From the NCBI GenBank assembly GCA_026710155.1, contig JAPORQ010000031.1, forward strand, positions 1 to 61,967: DNA of 61,967 nt. Reading direction: 5' to 3'. The position numbers and the translations under genes are program-made. The notes under the pieces are model-generated. The model was given only the letters and a program-made list of their open reading frames with translations. It did no database searches and was not told the origin of the DNA. This document shows positions 27,501-35,818 of this stretch, piece by piece (within the stretch, counting starts at the first letter, position 1; every line of letters begins with the position of its first letter). The stretch comes from Paracoccaceae bacterium (GTDB taxonomy: Bacteria; Pseudomonadota; Alphaproteobacteria; Rhodobacterales; Rhodobacteraceae).

Positions 27501-28610
27501 GAGTATTGTTCCCAAGGGATCTCTCGCAAAAATTTCAGTTCTGCTAAGTTTGTTATGTGATGCAAACCATGCTGAAAGGCCTCTGAGTTCTGAAACCACC
27601 CTATCATCATATCCAGTGATCAACGCAAGAATTCTTGCTGTTGGGAGCCCTTCATTTACAAGTTTTGACAAATATCTTCCTGCCAGAAACTCTGCAACCT
27701 GCCGATGTATTGGTATGTATTTTCCAGGAGATGGTGAACTGAACAACTTGCTTTGTAGACAAAATCTAATAGTATTTTGCTTTATTCCCGATATTTCATC
27801 CAATAAAATGTGATTATGATTTTCATTATCGGCGAAACCCTCAAGACCTTTTAGAAGAAGGATTGTACAAAGTTGACCACAATCATTTATCAAAGCATTG
27901 ATGTTACTGCGATTAGACCTTGTTGCTATAGAATGTTCCTCATTGTGTTCTTTTACTAGTGATTCACATGCCAATTCAAAAACTGCTTTTCTGTTTTCAG
28001 GCCAATTGTTTCCAGTTCCGACTGCCAAGGCCAGCATTTTTAGACTCTGTGGGTTTGTAAATAGCCCATCAAGACCATTGATTTTAGCTTGGGAAATAAA
28101 TTGATCTGGGTCTGGGATATTAAATTCATCACTTTTGAGAATTTGGCGAATATCTTCTAAATTGAGAGGATCAAGTTGAAGAATCTTTATATTATTGTCT
28201 TGGGATACCTTTTTGATATTTTCCTCGTCATTAGAACCTAACCAGTCTGCTTCACGGCAAGAAAGACGAAATTTTGGTTTGTTAAGTTTGTTGAGTTTAT
28301 TTCTGATTTTGTCCAATGTTGTGCGCCCATCACCTTCACCGGCCCTTTGTTCGTCAAGTCCATCGATAAATAGTGGGGTTTTGTTATATTCTTGATCAAG
28401 AGTGATAAAATCCCTTGCAGTAATAAAGTCCCCACCTTGTTGCTCAGCTTCTTGCTTGAAAATCGTTGTCTTTCCTGAACCTGGTGGTCCAAGCAATATA
28501 TAAGCGGAACAATCCTGCCATTTCTTAATAGAATGAGATTGGGATATTCGTAAATCATTAGAATTAGAAGATTTTATTTCATGACATGTTCGTTCAACGT
28601 ATTTGGTCAT
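24546..28610 (-). CDS. NACHT-like NTPase with helical repeats and C-terminal PD-(D/E)xK nuclease
   Basis: A 1354-residue protein that I cannot assign to a named defence family. Residues 41-48 are Walker A (GPPGSGKT); 79-87 are PLFIDGLDE, a NACHT/STAND-style Walker B; 115-123 read RLSCREADW, a sensor-1-like motif. Residues ~230-1200 are almost all helical and leucine-rich, as in HEAT/TPR-like sensor regions. The C-terminus has a nuclease site: D1224 (SDIRISF), E1237-x-K1239 (VPIEIKRS) and Q1253-x4-Y1258 (QLIAKY), a QxxxY-like motif as in RecB/Mrr-type enzymes. The upstream DUF4143 ATPase stop overlaps its ATG by 4 bp, so the two are coupled. The expected role is sensing followed by nucleic-acid cleavage; this is inference. 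No lesion is seen. Confidence 0.72.
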   Translation of the reverse strand: MTKYVERTCHEIKSSNSNDLRISQSHSIKKWQDCSAYILLGPPGSGKTTIFKQEAEQQGGDFITARDFITLDQEYNKTPLFIDGLDEQRAGEGDGRTTLDKIRNKLNKLNKPKFRLSCREADWLGSNDEENIKKVSQDNNIKILQLDPLNLEDIRQILKSDEFNIPDPDQFISQAKINGLDGLFTNPQSLKMLALAVGTGNNWPENRKAVFELACESLVKEHNEEHSIATRSNRSNINALINDCGQLCTILLLKGLEGFADNENHNHILLDEISGIKQNTIRFCLQSKLFSSPSPGKYIPIHRQVAEFLAGRYLSKLVNEGLPTARILALITGYDDRVVSELRGLSAWFASHNKLSRTEIFARDPLGTILYGDLITPDMESEICKILNSISYSNTEQSFLLVLLQALQQGKPLPSITDNLVKIICDDGWWTGIKLLAVDVLANYQEGNIIKLREICEEIYSGKINDPQDSLLGRVLSILYPTAISELEILKYLKLPRESFSLLEQYEYFWRYELPNKSNPKQLSVILDQLTEKFYALPLEVRSKGITRYSPRCFTSIILYHFLQKSENDIDPDKLFKWLGVTYKANSTHKLNSSESSQIRQWLSNHPDIWKSLLSKSVNECSKNSESYDELFRCLHLEKKGRLFDFVSPSDFCDWCLDQALIAENPIVARWYITQLADHFYEGSFNKNLNLKTTSNALENKGDLYKIFNTRIEELSNNQQSAETNSGWTNRGLQQRPNWHDQVKPYEKEIRNNTVSPVLLHNLAEVYFGEFDDVPEGNSPKERLEHVLNGDQDLVDAVILSFSESLLRNDLPTVSNIIKLDSQYKRHPLSSPLLAGFEEKSKEGESFLPKLEDKYLRLCVAVYITSILSKYLEQQYPPSWYNWILSNHPMIVADVLVEYALTTLRSKTSRTKHLYDLSFSKEYEEVAKYAAFRILKRFPVRCKADQLTQLGYLFFAARKHNSQNLPELVSKKLKHKSMNIEQRIYWLALGLCIDPETYIKNVIDEIPRNERRIRYFANTLEEEFFAFQPDLEVRLKVKVIKLIVKHIGSSFFPYQLVSGKAGFVTREMTIADIVKDYVNQLSNISSEKATHALKELVSDKQLIRWKNYLEDAHQQQMVTRREAEFKYCGLENVLGTLENKKPSNPADLTALTCDYLNEIGNNIRNSSSSDWKQYWIVDSHESPQKPLQENLCRDNLLSDLNYKLQSLGIDGQPEGTYANDKRSDIRISFPPFNVPIEIKRSCHKNLWTSIQSQLIAKYTRDPHSEGYGIYVVFWFGESESCKPQISPKGTRPSSPDELHQQLVNSLTSEQKNKLKYALLMFQTKRFPKIMTLHTLLSVQWLNFSQVHTNFIPIN

Positions 28611-29878
28611 TCAATCTCCAATAATTCATCTGCTGGAGTCATGAAAAATTCTGAAAATGGGATTCCTCCCTCACCAACGATGAAAGATTTAGTAGGTTGG
28701 AAACGCTCTTTAAATTTAAACAGACCGTCTAAATTTGGTTTACGAGCTCCACTTTTTACCTCTATGGCTATTAAATCTGGGCCTACTTTCAGTACAAAAT
28801 CCACCTCATGATATTTTTCACGCCAATAATACAATTTTGTATTGTATTTTCTTGTATTCAAAAGATGTGCCCCAACAGCACTTTCGACTAAGTGTCCCCA
28901 ATAGCTTCTATCAGATTTGGCTTGACTAAATGAATAATCTGAACTTGCGGAAATTAGAGCCGTGTTAAACACATTCAATTTTGGGCTTGATGACCTTATC
29001 CGATATGGTTTCAATGAATAAGTCTCAAGACCAGTAATGAGACCGGCCATTGACAAGAGTTCGAGGTACCTGGCTAAAGTTGTTGTATTGCCGGCATCAT
29101 CTAGTTGCCCAAGCATTTTATTATATGACAAAATTTGTCCTGAATAATCTGTACCTAAATGAAAAAGCTTTTTTAGTAGAGCCGGTTTGGCTACACGTTG
29201 TAATTTTAAGATATCTTTTTCTATATTTGGTTCGATTATTGCTTCGGTAATATATTCTCTCCATCTGTCCTGATCACTGACCAAATAAGCTGCTTCTGGA
29301 TATCCTCCAAAGTAAATGAATTGATCAAGGTCAAATTCGAAAGCCTCCAACATTTCAGAAAACGACCAGTGCATAAGCTGAATTGTTTCAAATCTACCTG
29401 CAAGGCTTTCGTTCAACCCCTTCTGCATTAGCAAGGGTGCTGAACCTAGCAATATTACGTGGAATTGTTGATTCTTCCTTCGGTCTGCATCCCAAAGCCC
29501 TTTGACAATTTCTGACCAATTCGGAATTTTCTGGATTTCATCAATGGCAAGAATAAAACCCTTTTCACTTTTATTAAATAATGTCCTAGCCTTCTCCCAT
29601 TCTCTTACTAACCACCTTCCGTCTCTTATGTTACTATCCAGTAAATAGAGATCCCTATTTTCCTGGGTTGGGTCAAAATCTGGATTCAAGGTATTTTCGA
29701 TTGAGTAGGGCTCATCTGTTGAAACAAACTTAAATGGTAAAGCCTGATTGTGTAAAGTTTGTTTCACTAGTGTTGTTTTTCCAACCTGCCGGGGTCCAAA
29801 AACATAAATTATACGTCTTGGCTTTTCATTCAAGCGACTTAACAAAGTTGAAAACTGAGGATGTGTAAATTCTACCAT
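28607..29878 (-). CDS. AAA ATPase with DUF4143 (PD-(D/E)xK-like) domain
   Basis: A 423-residue protein with Walker A GPRQVGKTT (28-36), Walker B FILAIDEIQKIPNW (D113, E114), the sensor strand VILLGSAPLLMQKG, FGGYPEA, and a C-terminal DUF4143 region. In the latter, EVDFVLKVG (358-366) and LIAIEVKSG (E373, K375) preserve a nuclease-like E/D...ExK site. Such ATPases are widespread and common in accessory DNA, but their function is unknown. The start follows GGAAGA. A perfect 36-bp palindrome covers the bases just upstream, and the stop overlaps the start of the NACHT-nuclease gene. It looks like the first gene of a two-gene unit. Confidence 0.85.
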   Translation of the reverse strand: MVEFTHPQFSTLLSRLNEKPRRIIYVFGPRQVGKTTLVKQTLHNQALPFKFVSTDEPYSIENTLNPDFDPTQENRDLYLLDSNIRDGRWLVREWEKARTLFNKSEKGFILAIDEIQKIPNWSEIVKGLWDADRRKNQQFHVILLGSAPLLMQKGLNESLAGRFETIQLMHWSFSEMLEAFEFDLDQFIYFGGYPEAAYLVSDQDRWREYITEAIIEPNIEKDILKLQRVAKPALLKKLFHLGTDYSGQILSYNKMLGQLDDAGNTTTLARYLELLSMAGLITGLETYSLKPYRIRSSSPKLNVFNTALISASSDYSFSQAKSDRSYWGHLVESAVGAHLLNTRKYNTKLYYWREKYHEVDFVLKVGPDLIAIEVKSGARKPNLDGLFKFKERFQPTKSFIVGEGGIPFSEFFMTPADELLEIE

Positions 29879-29886
29879 TATCTTCC

Positions 29887-29922
29887 ATTACTGTATTGAG
29901 TAATTTTACTCAATACAGTAAT
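29887..29922. promoter_or_regulatory. Perfect 36-bp palindrome upstream of the DUF4143 ATPase gene, candidate operator
   Basis: ATTACTGTATTGAGTAA and TTACTCAATACAGTAAT are exact inverted repeats of 17 bp around TT. The near edge is 8 bp from the ATG, so it overlaps the leader and RBS region. It could be a binding site for a dimeric regulator (possibly the ATPase itself) or an RNA hairpin hiding the RBS. No other copy is in the window. Confidence 0.65.
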
Positions 29923-29939
29923 TAAAATTGGAACCTATA

Positions 29940-30063
29940 AAGACGGTTGGCAACGAATCAATCCACCAGTTTGTCAAGATGGTATTCAAACTGCCTCTGC
30001 CTCAATTCGCTTTCCCTCGTCAGTTCCTCCTAGCAATAAAGTTTTCAGACAATTCCCACCTGT
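29940..30063 (+). repeat. Dispersed repeat, copy A
   Basis: It contains CAATCCACC, TTGTCAAGATGGTATTC and CTGCCTCTGCCTCAATTC. It aligns with the reverse strand of 47849-47956 over ~105 bp (about 80% by eye) and in its first half with 24396-24463. No IS1595-type terminus is visible beside it, so it looks like an old fragment. Confidence 0.6.
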
Positions 30064-30383
30064 TCCTCGATGGGGGAGGGAAAGGCATGAGAATGGTTTG
30101 TAGATCTCCAATGTAAACATGCGGAATCCCGGCATGGATTGAAAAGGAAACGGACAGCCGGACAGGACTTGTCAGGCTAAATCCACGAGACAGTTTTGCT
30201 CTGACATGTTTCACCTGCCTTGATGATATTATTCTTGTTGATGTCAATATAATTATTCTATCGTGTTTGAAAGAAAAATCGACTCGGATAGCCGTGAGGC
30301 CGTACCCCATTCAGCAAACAATAAATTGATGATCCTTTTTCAGGTGCTGCTGATATTGATTGGCCAATGTTGATCACGAATGA
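30064..30383. other. Intergenic region between repeat copy A and the peptide-binding protein gene
   Basis: About 320 bases. No gene, tRNA or clean terminator could be supported. It may be the rest of the repeat element or relic DNA at the edge of the inserted unit. Confidence 0.4.
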
Positions 30384-32288
30384 TCATCCGGCTTCTTCGT
30401 AAATTTTGGCTTTTTCCTCGTCATACCACCAAAGATACATTTCCCCCAGATCATAAGGTGGCAGGTTTTCGGGACGGGAATAAATGTTTCTATAGGCAAC
30501 CCGATGTGTTCCGGAATACCAGTTGGGAACCCAAATGTGCATGGATCGCAAGACCCTGTCCAGAGCCTGTACAGCAATCGTGAGTTCATCTCTGGTTTCG
30601 GCACTCTCAACTGCATCCAGAAGAGCATCAATGGCAGGGCTTGAGACGCCCGCAATGTTGTAGCTTCCAGTCAATTCCGCACTCGCCGAACCAAATATGG
30701 AGCGGAGATTTTGCCCCGGAGTCAGGGAAAGGCTGTAACGACGGGAGGTAATGTCGAAATCAAAATTTTTCTCCAGATTCTTGACCTGAGCAGAATCCGG
30801 TGAATATATGGATGCATCAATCCCCAAGGCCTGCAGGTTTTCAATGAAAGGGGTGATAATCCTATGGGAAGATTCACCTTCCGATAAAAATTGAATCTTC
30901 AGTTTCTCTCCTTCGGCGTTGACCCTTTGCCCCTCCTCAAGTACCCATCCGGCCTCGTCCAGCAAAGCGCCAGCCTTTCGTATAATTCTTCTGTCGGCCA
31001 ACTTGTCTGGGTCAGATTTTGGGGGAGTGAATGCAGGTTCAGTGAATACCGTTTCCGGGATTAGCCCTCGCAGGGGGTCCAGCAGTGCCAGTTCACCTTC
31101 GGAAGGTAAACCTTCTGCCTGCAGGTAGGAATTCTCCCAAAAACTGTCAGTACGCTTGTATGCATCGTAGAACAGCGTTTTGTTTGACCATTCGAAATTG
31201 AATGCCATGGCGATTGCTTCCCTTACCCGCGAGTCTGTTAATTTTTCCCGGCGTAGGTTGAACCAATAGCCTTGGGCTCCTGAGGGACGACCATCCGGAA
31301 TTACTTCACGTGTGATCCGGCCACTTTCTATTTCAGGAAAATCATAACTTGTTGCCCAAAGTTTGGAATAATACTCTTCCCTGAAGTCGTAATCCCCACC
31401 CTTGAAACCTTCAAATGCAGTGGTGTAATCGTTGTAATATACAACTTTTATCGCATCATAGTTAAATCGACCCTTGTTGACAGGCAAGTCTGCTCCCCAA
31501 TAATCATCTCGTCGGCGAAGTTGGGCAAATTGACCGGCATCAGCCTTTTCAACAATATAAGGACCCGAGGCAAGAATTGGATCAAGGGATGAATCTTCAA
31601 AGTTTCTGTCGTTGAAATGGGCTTTTGAAAAAACCGGTATTGATCCTGCCAGTACAGGTAAATCGCGTGTCTGGTGTCCTTCCCTGAAACTGAATTTGAC
31701 CTGGGTATCACTGAGTGCTTCAGCTTTTTCAATTTTTTCAAAGGACAGTCGAAAGGCAGGTGTTCCCTTTGTTTTCAGCATTTCAAAAGAGAATACCACA
31801 TCATCGGCTGTTACAGGACTCCCATCGGAAAATCGGGCCTCCTCGCGAAGATTGAATATGGCCCAGCTTCTGCTTGGCTCCGGATAGGTAATTGATTGGG
31901 CCAGGAGTCCATAACTCGAGTCAGGTTCATCATCAGATTCTGTCATCAGGGTATCGAAGGCAATTCTAAGGTAATAGATGTGTATGGAATTCCCCTTGAC
32001 AATGAAGGGGTTCAAACTGTCAAAGGTACCAAACCCCCAGACCGACATGTTTCCACCCTTTGGGGCATCGGGATTCACATAATCGAAGTGCAGGAAGTTC
32101 TCATCATATTTCAAATCACCGAATACGGAGATGCCATGTGATGTAATTATTTCATCAATTTCATCTGCAAGGAGTTGGTTTACCACAATCAGGTTGATTG
32201 AGAACAAGACAGTAAAAATTTTCCGGAAAAGGTTTTGAAATATCAATTTATCCATTTGGAAAGAATAATTTCGAGAAACTGTTTTCAT
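30384..32288 (-). CDS. Extracellular solute-binding protein family 5 (YejA-like peptide-binding)
   Basis: A 634-residue periplasmic binding protein. The N-terminus has a basic start, then a hydrophobic stretch (IFTVLFSINLIVVNQLLA) and a likely signal-peptidase site before DEIDEII. Mature sequence features GISVFGDLKYDENFLHFDYV, KGGNMSVWGFGTFDSLNPFI and VTADDVVFSFEMLKTKGT, typical of family 5 dipeptide/oligopeptide binders. The YejA subtype takes up peptide antibiotics such as microcin C or murein peptides with YejBEF. No permease or ATPase gene is adjacent here, so it is an orphan in this window. Confidence 0.87.
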   Translation of the reverse strand: MKTVSRNYSFQMDKLIFQNLFRKIFTVLFSINLIVVNQLLADEIDEIITSHGISVFGDLKYDENFLHFDYVNPDAPKGGNMSVWGFGTFDSLNPFIVKGNSIHIYYLRIAFDTLMTESDDEPDSSYGLLAQSITYPEPSRSWAIFNLREEARFSDGSPVTADDVVFSFEMLKTKGTPAFRLSFEKIEKAEALSDTQVKFSFREGHQTRDLPVLAGSIPVFSKAHFNDRNFEDSSLDPILASGPYIVEKADAGQFAQLRRRDDYWGADLPVNKGRFNYDAIKVVYYNDYTTAFEGFKGGDYDFREEYYSKLWATSYDFPEIESGRITREVIPDGRPSGAQGYWFNLRREKLTDSRVREAIAMAFNFEWSNKTLFYDAYKRTDSFWENSYLQAEGLPSEGELALLDPLRGLIPETVFTEPAFTPPKSDPDKLADRRIIRKAGALLDEAGWVLEEGQRVNAEGEKLKIQFLSEGESSHRIITPFIENLQALGIDASIYSPDSAQVKNLEKNFDFDITSRRYSLSLTPGQNLRSIFGSASAELTGSYNIAGVSSPAIDALLDAVESAETRDELTIAVQALDRVLRSMHIWVPNWYSGTHRVAYRNIYSRPENLPPYDLGEMYLWWYDEEKAKIYEEAG

Positions 32289-32401
32289 TCTTCTATTTTC
32301 CTTGATTCAATGAGGCATTGGATTTTGTACTACAATTTGGGGAATAACTCAAAGGATTGATGCCTACAACCCAAAAGCCATATGGGGAAAGTTTCTTTGA
32401 A

Positions 32402-32722
32402 TCAGTAACCGCTATCCCGGAGTTTTTGCTCCAATTCAAAAATTTTATCCTGATAGAGCCTATGGGTTTTCAGGTAATCGTTGTTCTCTTCCTTAAGCCG
32501 GTCAATTTCTTCTTGCCAATATTGTTCCTGCTGGGTCTGGTGAGCTAACAATTCTTCATTCTGATGCTGGGCATTATTGATTTGCCGATACAATCCTGTG
32601 ATGATTTTCTGATCATCGGTTTTTTGGAAAAACTTGGTATGGATCAATGAGCCAACCCAACCCAAAACAAACATCAATCCTGCAAGCAGTGATAAAATAA
32701 CAATCAGTTCAAGTCGTTCCAT
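32402..32722 (-). CDS. Small membrane-anchored coiled-coil protein
   Basis: A 106-residue protein with one N-terminal membrane helix (LIVILSLLAGLMFVLGWVGSL), then a charged, glutamine-rich helix from about residue 45 to 103 (EELLAHQTQQEQYWQEEIDR and so on) that should form a coiled coil facing the cytoplasm. I do not recognise a named family. It lies between the OmpA-like gene and the peptide-binding protein on the same strand, 52 bp after the OmpA-like stop. Similar small proteins are often found next to ubiA/OmpA-like genes in related bacteria, from memory only. Confidence 0.68.
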   Translation of the reverse strand: MERLELIVILSLLAGLMFVLGWVGSLIHTKFFQKTDDQKIITGLYRQINNAQHQNEELLAHQTQQEQYWQEEIDRLKEENNDYLKTHRLYQDKIFELEQKLRDSGY

Positions 32723-32774
32723 AGTTCAAATATTGACTATCATTTTTTGAGGTGGGGAAAAGCTGCCCCCTGTA

Positions 32775-34643
32775 CTATTCAATTCCATCTTCAAGTATCC
32801 GGATTACAATTCTTCGATTTTTTTCCCGACCTGCTTCAGTTCTGTTGTTGGCAATCGGAAATTTTTCTCCATATCCAATGGCAGTTAATATATCACTTGT
32901 TACTCCTTCCTCAACCAGTGCATCAAGAATGGCAACAGCTCTTTTCGAACTGAGTTCAATGTTCATCGATTCTCTACCCTGACTGTCTGTATGTCCTCCA
33001 ATTTCCCAGGTCAAATGATCACATTTCATTAATACTTCGGCAATGTCTGGAAGAATGGCACCAGTTTGTTCGTTTATCTCGACCGAACCAGAATCAAAGG
33101 TGATTTTTTTGTCAACCAACACCTCCGAAATTCCACTCCTGCATTCTTCGGCAGAAAGCAGGGGGAGAGGTATCACATCTTTATCTATTTCGACATTGGA
33201 TATAAAATCTCCACGATTCAGTTCTGATGTCAAATGATTAATGAATGAATCATACTTTTCAGAGGAAGAAACCTTGCCCGAAAAATACAATCCTTTTTCA
33301 GGAACAACCAATTCTCCCACGTCAAGTTGGGTCAATGATTTTATTCCGGTCGCAATCAATTCCAAATCAATTGAAGCGCTTGCTTCTTCAATCTGAATAA
33401 AATCACGTATTTCTTCCTTCAGGAAATAGGCGCTCGTTATATCTAGCAAGAGAGACTTGATGGAATTGTCCGGTATTGTTCCAAAAATGGTTAAATTGTT
33501 TTCCAAATCCTTGGTAATCCTGAGAAAGTCCGGGTTCAATTGGGTGAATTCATCAGTATTGCTCAATATTTGGAGATTAAATTCTTCACCATATGAGCTA
33601 TTGAAGATTTTCTCAAGGGAATCAGTAACCTGATCAGATAATTCATTCTTGCTCATCACGATTACGGAGAAATCAGAAATCCTCAGGTGTGTTTCCTCGG
33701 AATTGGTCAATGCCTCAAGTAATTGGCTGATTAAGTCTGACCAGACTGGTGAAGGTGTTCCATGGGCGATTTGGCAACTCAAATCCTGGTCCGGAATGAT
33801 GGAGTTAAGCAATGAAATGAGCCTGTTCTGGCTTGCAGCATCCGCAACATGACAGATTTCCAATCTGGAATCTTGGTCATTCAGGAACACGCCGAAGCGA
33901 TATGGCTTGAAAAGCGGTATCGGATAGGAAAGATTCAATTCCAAATCTACTTCACCAGGTTGGTCATGCATCAATTGGGCAGCAATTTTTTCAGTTGCTT
34001 CCTGGGTGTCAAAGTGTGACGTCACACGGACAGTATTACCAGAAATTGCAACTAGTCCATCTGGCAAGCCATTCAACAAACTGGTTCCGTATTCGACCAC
34101 AAAATTTAATTCTGAAGCCACGACATCAGATTTCAGAGTACTGAAGTCATTTATGGTTTTTTCAGGATGGGCCGTACGCAATAATTCAAGAGTTGAGGTT
34201 TTTTGCTCCTGGCTGAAAAACGAACCAAAAATAAAAATCGTGCTGCCTCTGGAATACATTACGAGTTCTAGTTTCTGTGAAGGGGTATAGGGTGTTTCGG
34301 TTGTCTGAATGTTGTTGATGATTCTGTCAGGGTCAAAATTCAGGTTGACCAGTGATATTAAACCGAAATATTCAAGTTGATTGGGTGGTGTTCCTGAAAG
34401 TTCCACCTTCGTCCCATTGGGCTTGGCAGTCAGCCACTCTAGGGAAAAATCACTGGTGAGGTTTTCAAATTTTGACAGGGTTCGATTTTCGATAAATAAT
34501 ATCGAAAGATGGGTCAACCCATAAATCAAGGCTAGAATTAATCCGAACAGACAAAAATGATACCTTCTTTGACTTTGAAATAGCCAGCCATTTGCATATT
34601 TTTCCAGGTTCAATCCTGAATTATGGAAGGAAAGGGATTTCAT
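32775..34643 (-). CDS. OmpA-family protein with N-terminal membrane anchor
   Basis: A 622-residue protein. A hydrophobic helix (FCLFGLILALIYGLTHLSILFI, in two halves) anchors it near residue 30-50. A long middle region with repeated alpha/beta units resembling BON domains (LPDGLVAISGNTVRVTSHFD is one) spans most of the length. The C-terminal ~110 residues are an OmpA peptidoglycan-binding domain: ITFDSGSVEINEQTGAIL, the GGHTDSQG loop, SSKRAVAILDALVEEGV and NRRIVIRI. It probably links the envelope to the cell wall. The ubiA stop overlaps its start by 4 bp. Confidence 0.85.
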   Translation of the reverse strand: MKSLSFHNSGLNLEKYANGWLFQSQRRYHFCLFGLILALIYGLTHLSILFIENRTLSKFENLTSDFSLEWLTAKPNGTKVELSGTPPNQLEYFGLISLVNLNFDPDRIINNIQTTETPYTPSQKLELVMYSRGSTIFIFGSFFSQEQKTSTLELLRTAHPEKTINDFSTLKSDVVASELNFVVEYGTSLLNGLPDGLVAISGNTVRVTSHFDTQEATEKIAAQLMHDQPGEVDLELNLSYPIPLFKPYRFGVFLNDQDSRLEICHVADAASQNRLISLLNSIIPDQDLSCQIAHGTPSPVWSDLISQLLEALTNSEETHLRISDFSVIVMSKNELSDQVTDSLEKIFNSSYGEEFNLQILSNTDEFTQLNPDFLRITKDLENNLTIFGTIPDNSIKSLLLDITSAYFLKEEIRDFIQIEEASASIDLELIATGIKSLTQLDVGELVVPEKGLYFSGKVSSSEKYDSFINHLTSELNRGDFISNVEIDKDVIPLPLLSAEECRSGISEVLVDKKITFDSGSVEINEQTGAILPDIAEVLMKCDHLTWEIGGHTDSQGRESMNIELSSKRAVAILDALVEEGVTSDILTAIGYGEKFPIANNRTEAGREKNRRIVIRILEDGIE

Positions 34644-35605
34644 AAGAACGAGGCCAACAACAATCCGGCAACAATTATCAATCCAGCATCTCTATTGGAA
34701 CGGAATAGTTTCAAACAAATTTCAGGTGAATTCAGTTCCAGCCTTTTGATCTGCCACATCATATGGAACCCGAATAAGGCTATCGATGTAAAAGCCAGAG
34801 TAATTCTTGTTCCCCCTCCGTTTGCAAACAATACAATACCCACCGCAAAAGTTACACAAAGCAGCGAACCAAGCAGGAAATACACTAACCACTCCTTGGT
34901 TTTTTTGCCAAATAACAATCCTGTTGATTTTATACCTGTCAATTTATCATCTGTTGTATCCTGATGGGAATAAATTGTATCGTAGAACAATGTCCAGAAA
35001 ATCCCGGATATGTATAGGATTAGGGGAGGCAATCCCAACGAACCCATATGGGCAGACCAACCCAACAAGGCTCCCCAATTGAAGGCCACTCCCAGGAAAA
35101 ACTGTGGCCACCATGTAAATCTCTTGGCAAAGGGATAAATTGTTGCCGGGAAGATGGATAGCAGTCCCAGAATTATGGAAAAAGTGTTGAAAGACAGGAG
35201 AATCAGGGCAGCCAAAAGCGACTGTATGACGAGCCAGATGAAAGCGTTTTTTCGGGATAACCTACCGGATGGCAGTGGTCTGGATTTGGTTCTTTCCACC
35301 TGTGCATCCATTTTGTGGTCCATAAGGTCATTCCATGTACAACCCGCTCCTCGCATGAGCAAGGCACCGATTCCAAAGGCCACAAATAGCCAAAGGTCAT
35401 GAATTGAAAACTGTCCTGACGAGGTAGTTGCAAGAAATAGGCCCCACCAACAGGGGATCAGTAGCAACCATGTTCCAATAGGCCGGTCCCACCTTGCAAT
35501 CTGGAGGTATGGCAGTGCCCAGGCAGGTGAGAATTTATATACGAAGTTGTCGACTGATGCATCGGAAACCCTTACCATTTGTGAACTGTATTCCTTGCTG
35601 GTCAT
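34640..35605 (-). CDS. ubiA: 4-hydroxybenzoate polyprenyltransferase
   Basis: A 321-residue membrane enzyme that prenylates 4-hydroxybenzoate in ubiquinone synthesis. Both Mg-diphosphate motifs are present: NDLMDHKMDAQVERTKSRPL (first Asp-rich) and DTIYSHQDTTDDKLTGIKS (second). About eight hydrophobic segments follow (WLLLIPCWWGLFLATT and so on). The length is slightly over the usual 290 because of a ~25-residue N-terminal lead before ALPYLQIARWDRPIG; a shorter start is possible. It is transcribed divergently from rsmE, 213 bp away. Confidence 0.95.
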   Translation of the reverse strand: MTSKEYSSQMVRVSDASVDNFVYKFSPAWALPYLQIARWDRPIGTWLLLIPCWWGLFLATTSSGQFSIHDLWLFVAFGIGALLMRGAGCTWNDLMDHKMDAQVERTKSRPLPSGRLSRKNAFIWLVIQSLLAALILLSFNTFSIILGLLSIFPATIYPFAKRFTWWPQFFLGVAFNWGALLGWSAHMGSLGLPPLILYISGIFWTLFYDTIYSHQDTTDDKLTGIKSTGLLFGKKTKEWLVYFLLGSLLCVTFAVGIVLFANGGGTRITLAFTSIALFGFHMMWQIKRLELNSPEICLKLFRSNRDAGLIIVAGLLLASFL

Positions 35606-35818
35606 AACGGCTTTACATTATTAGATTACCAGGTCAAAATGGCAGAGAAACCTGAATCCCATTTGCCAATCAGATTGCGGTTTATCAGGTATGAAACTGC
35701 AATTAATGGGTTGGTTAGGGGTGTAACTCATGTAAATCTGTCTTGAGCAATACATCTTTCCTATTCTTTTACCCTGGTTTAGTGGCAATTGTTATACTCC
35801 AATCATAAGTTATGGGGC

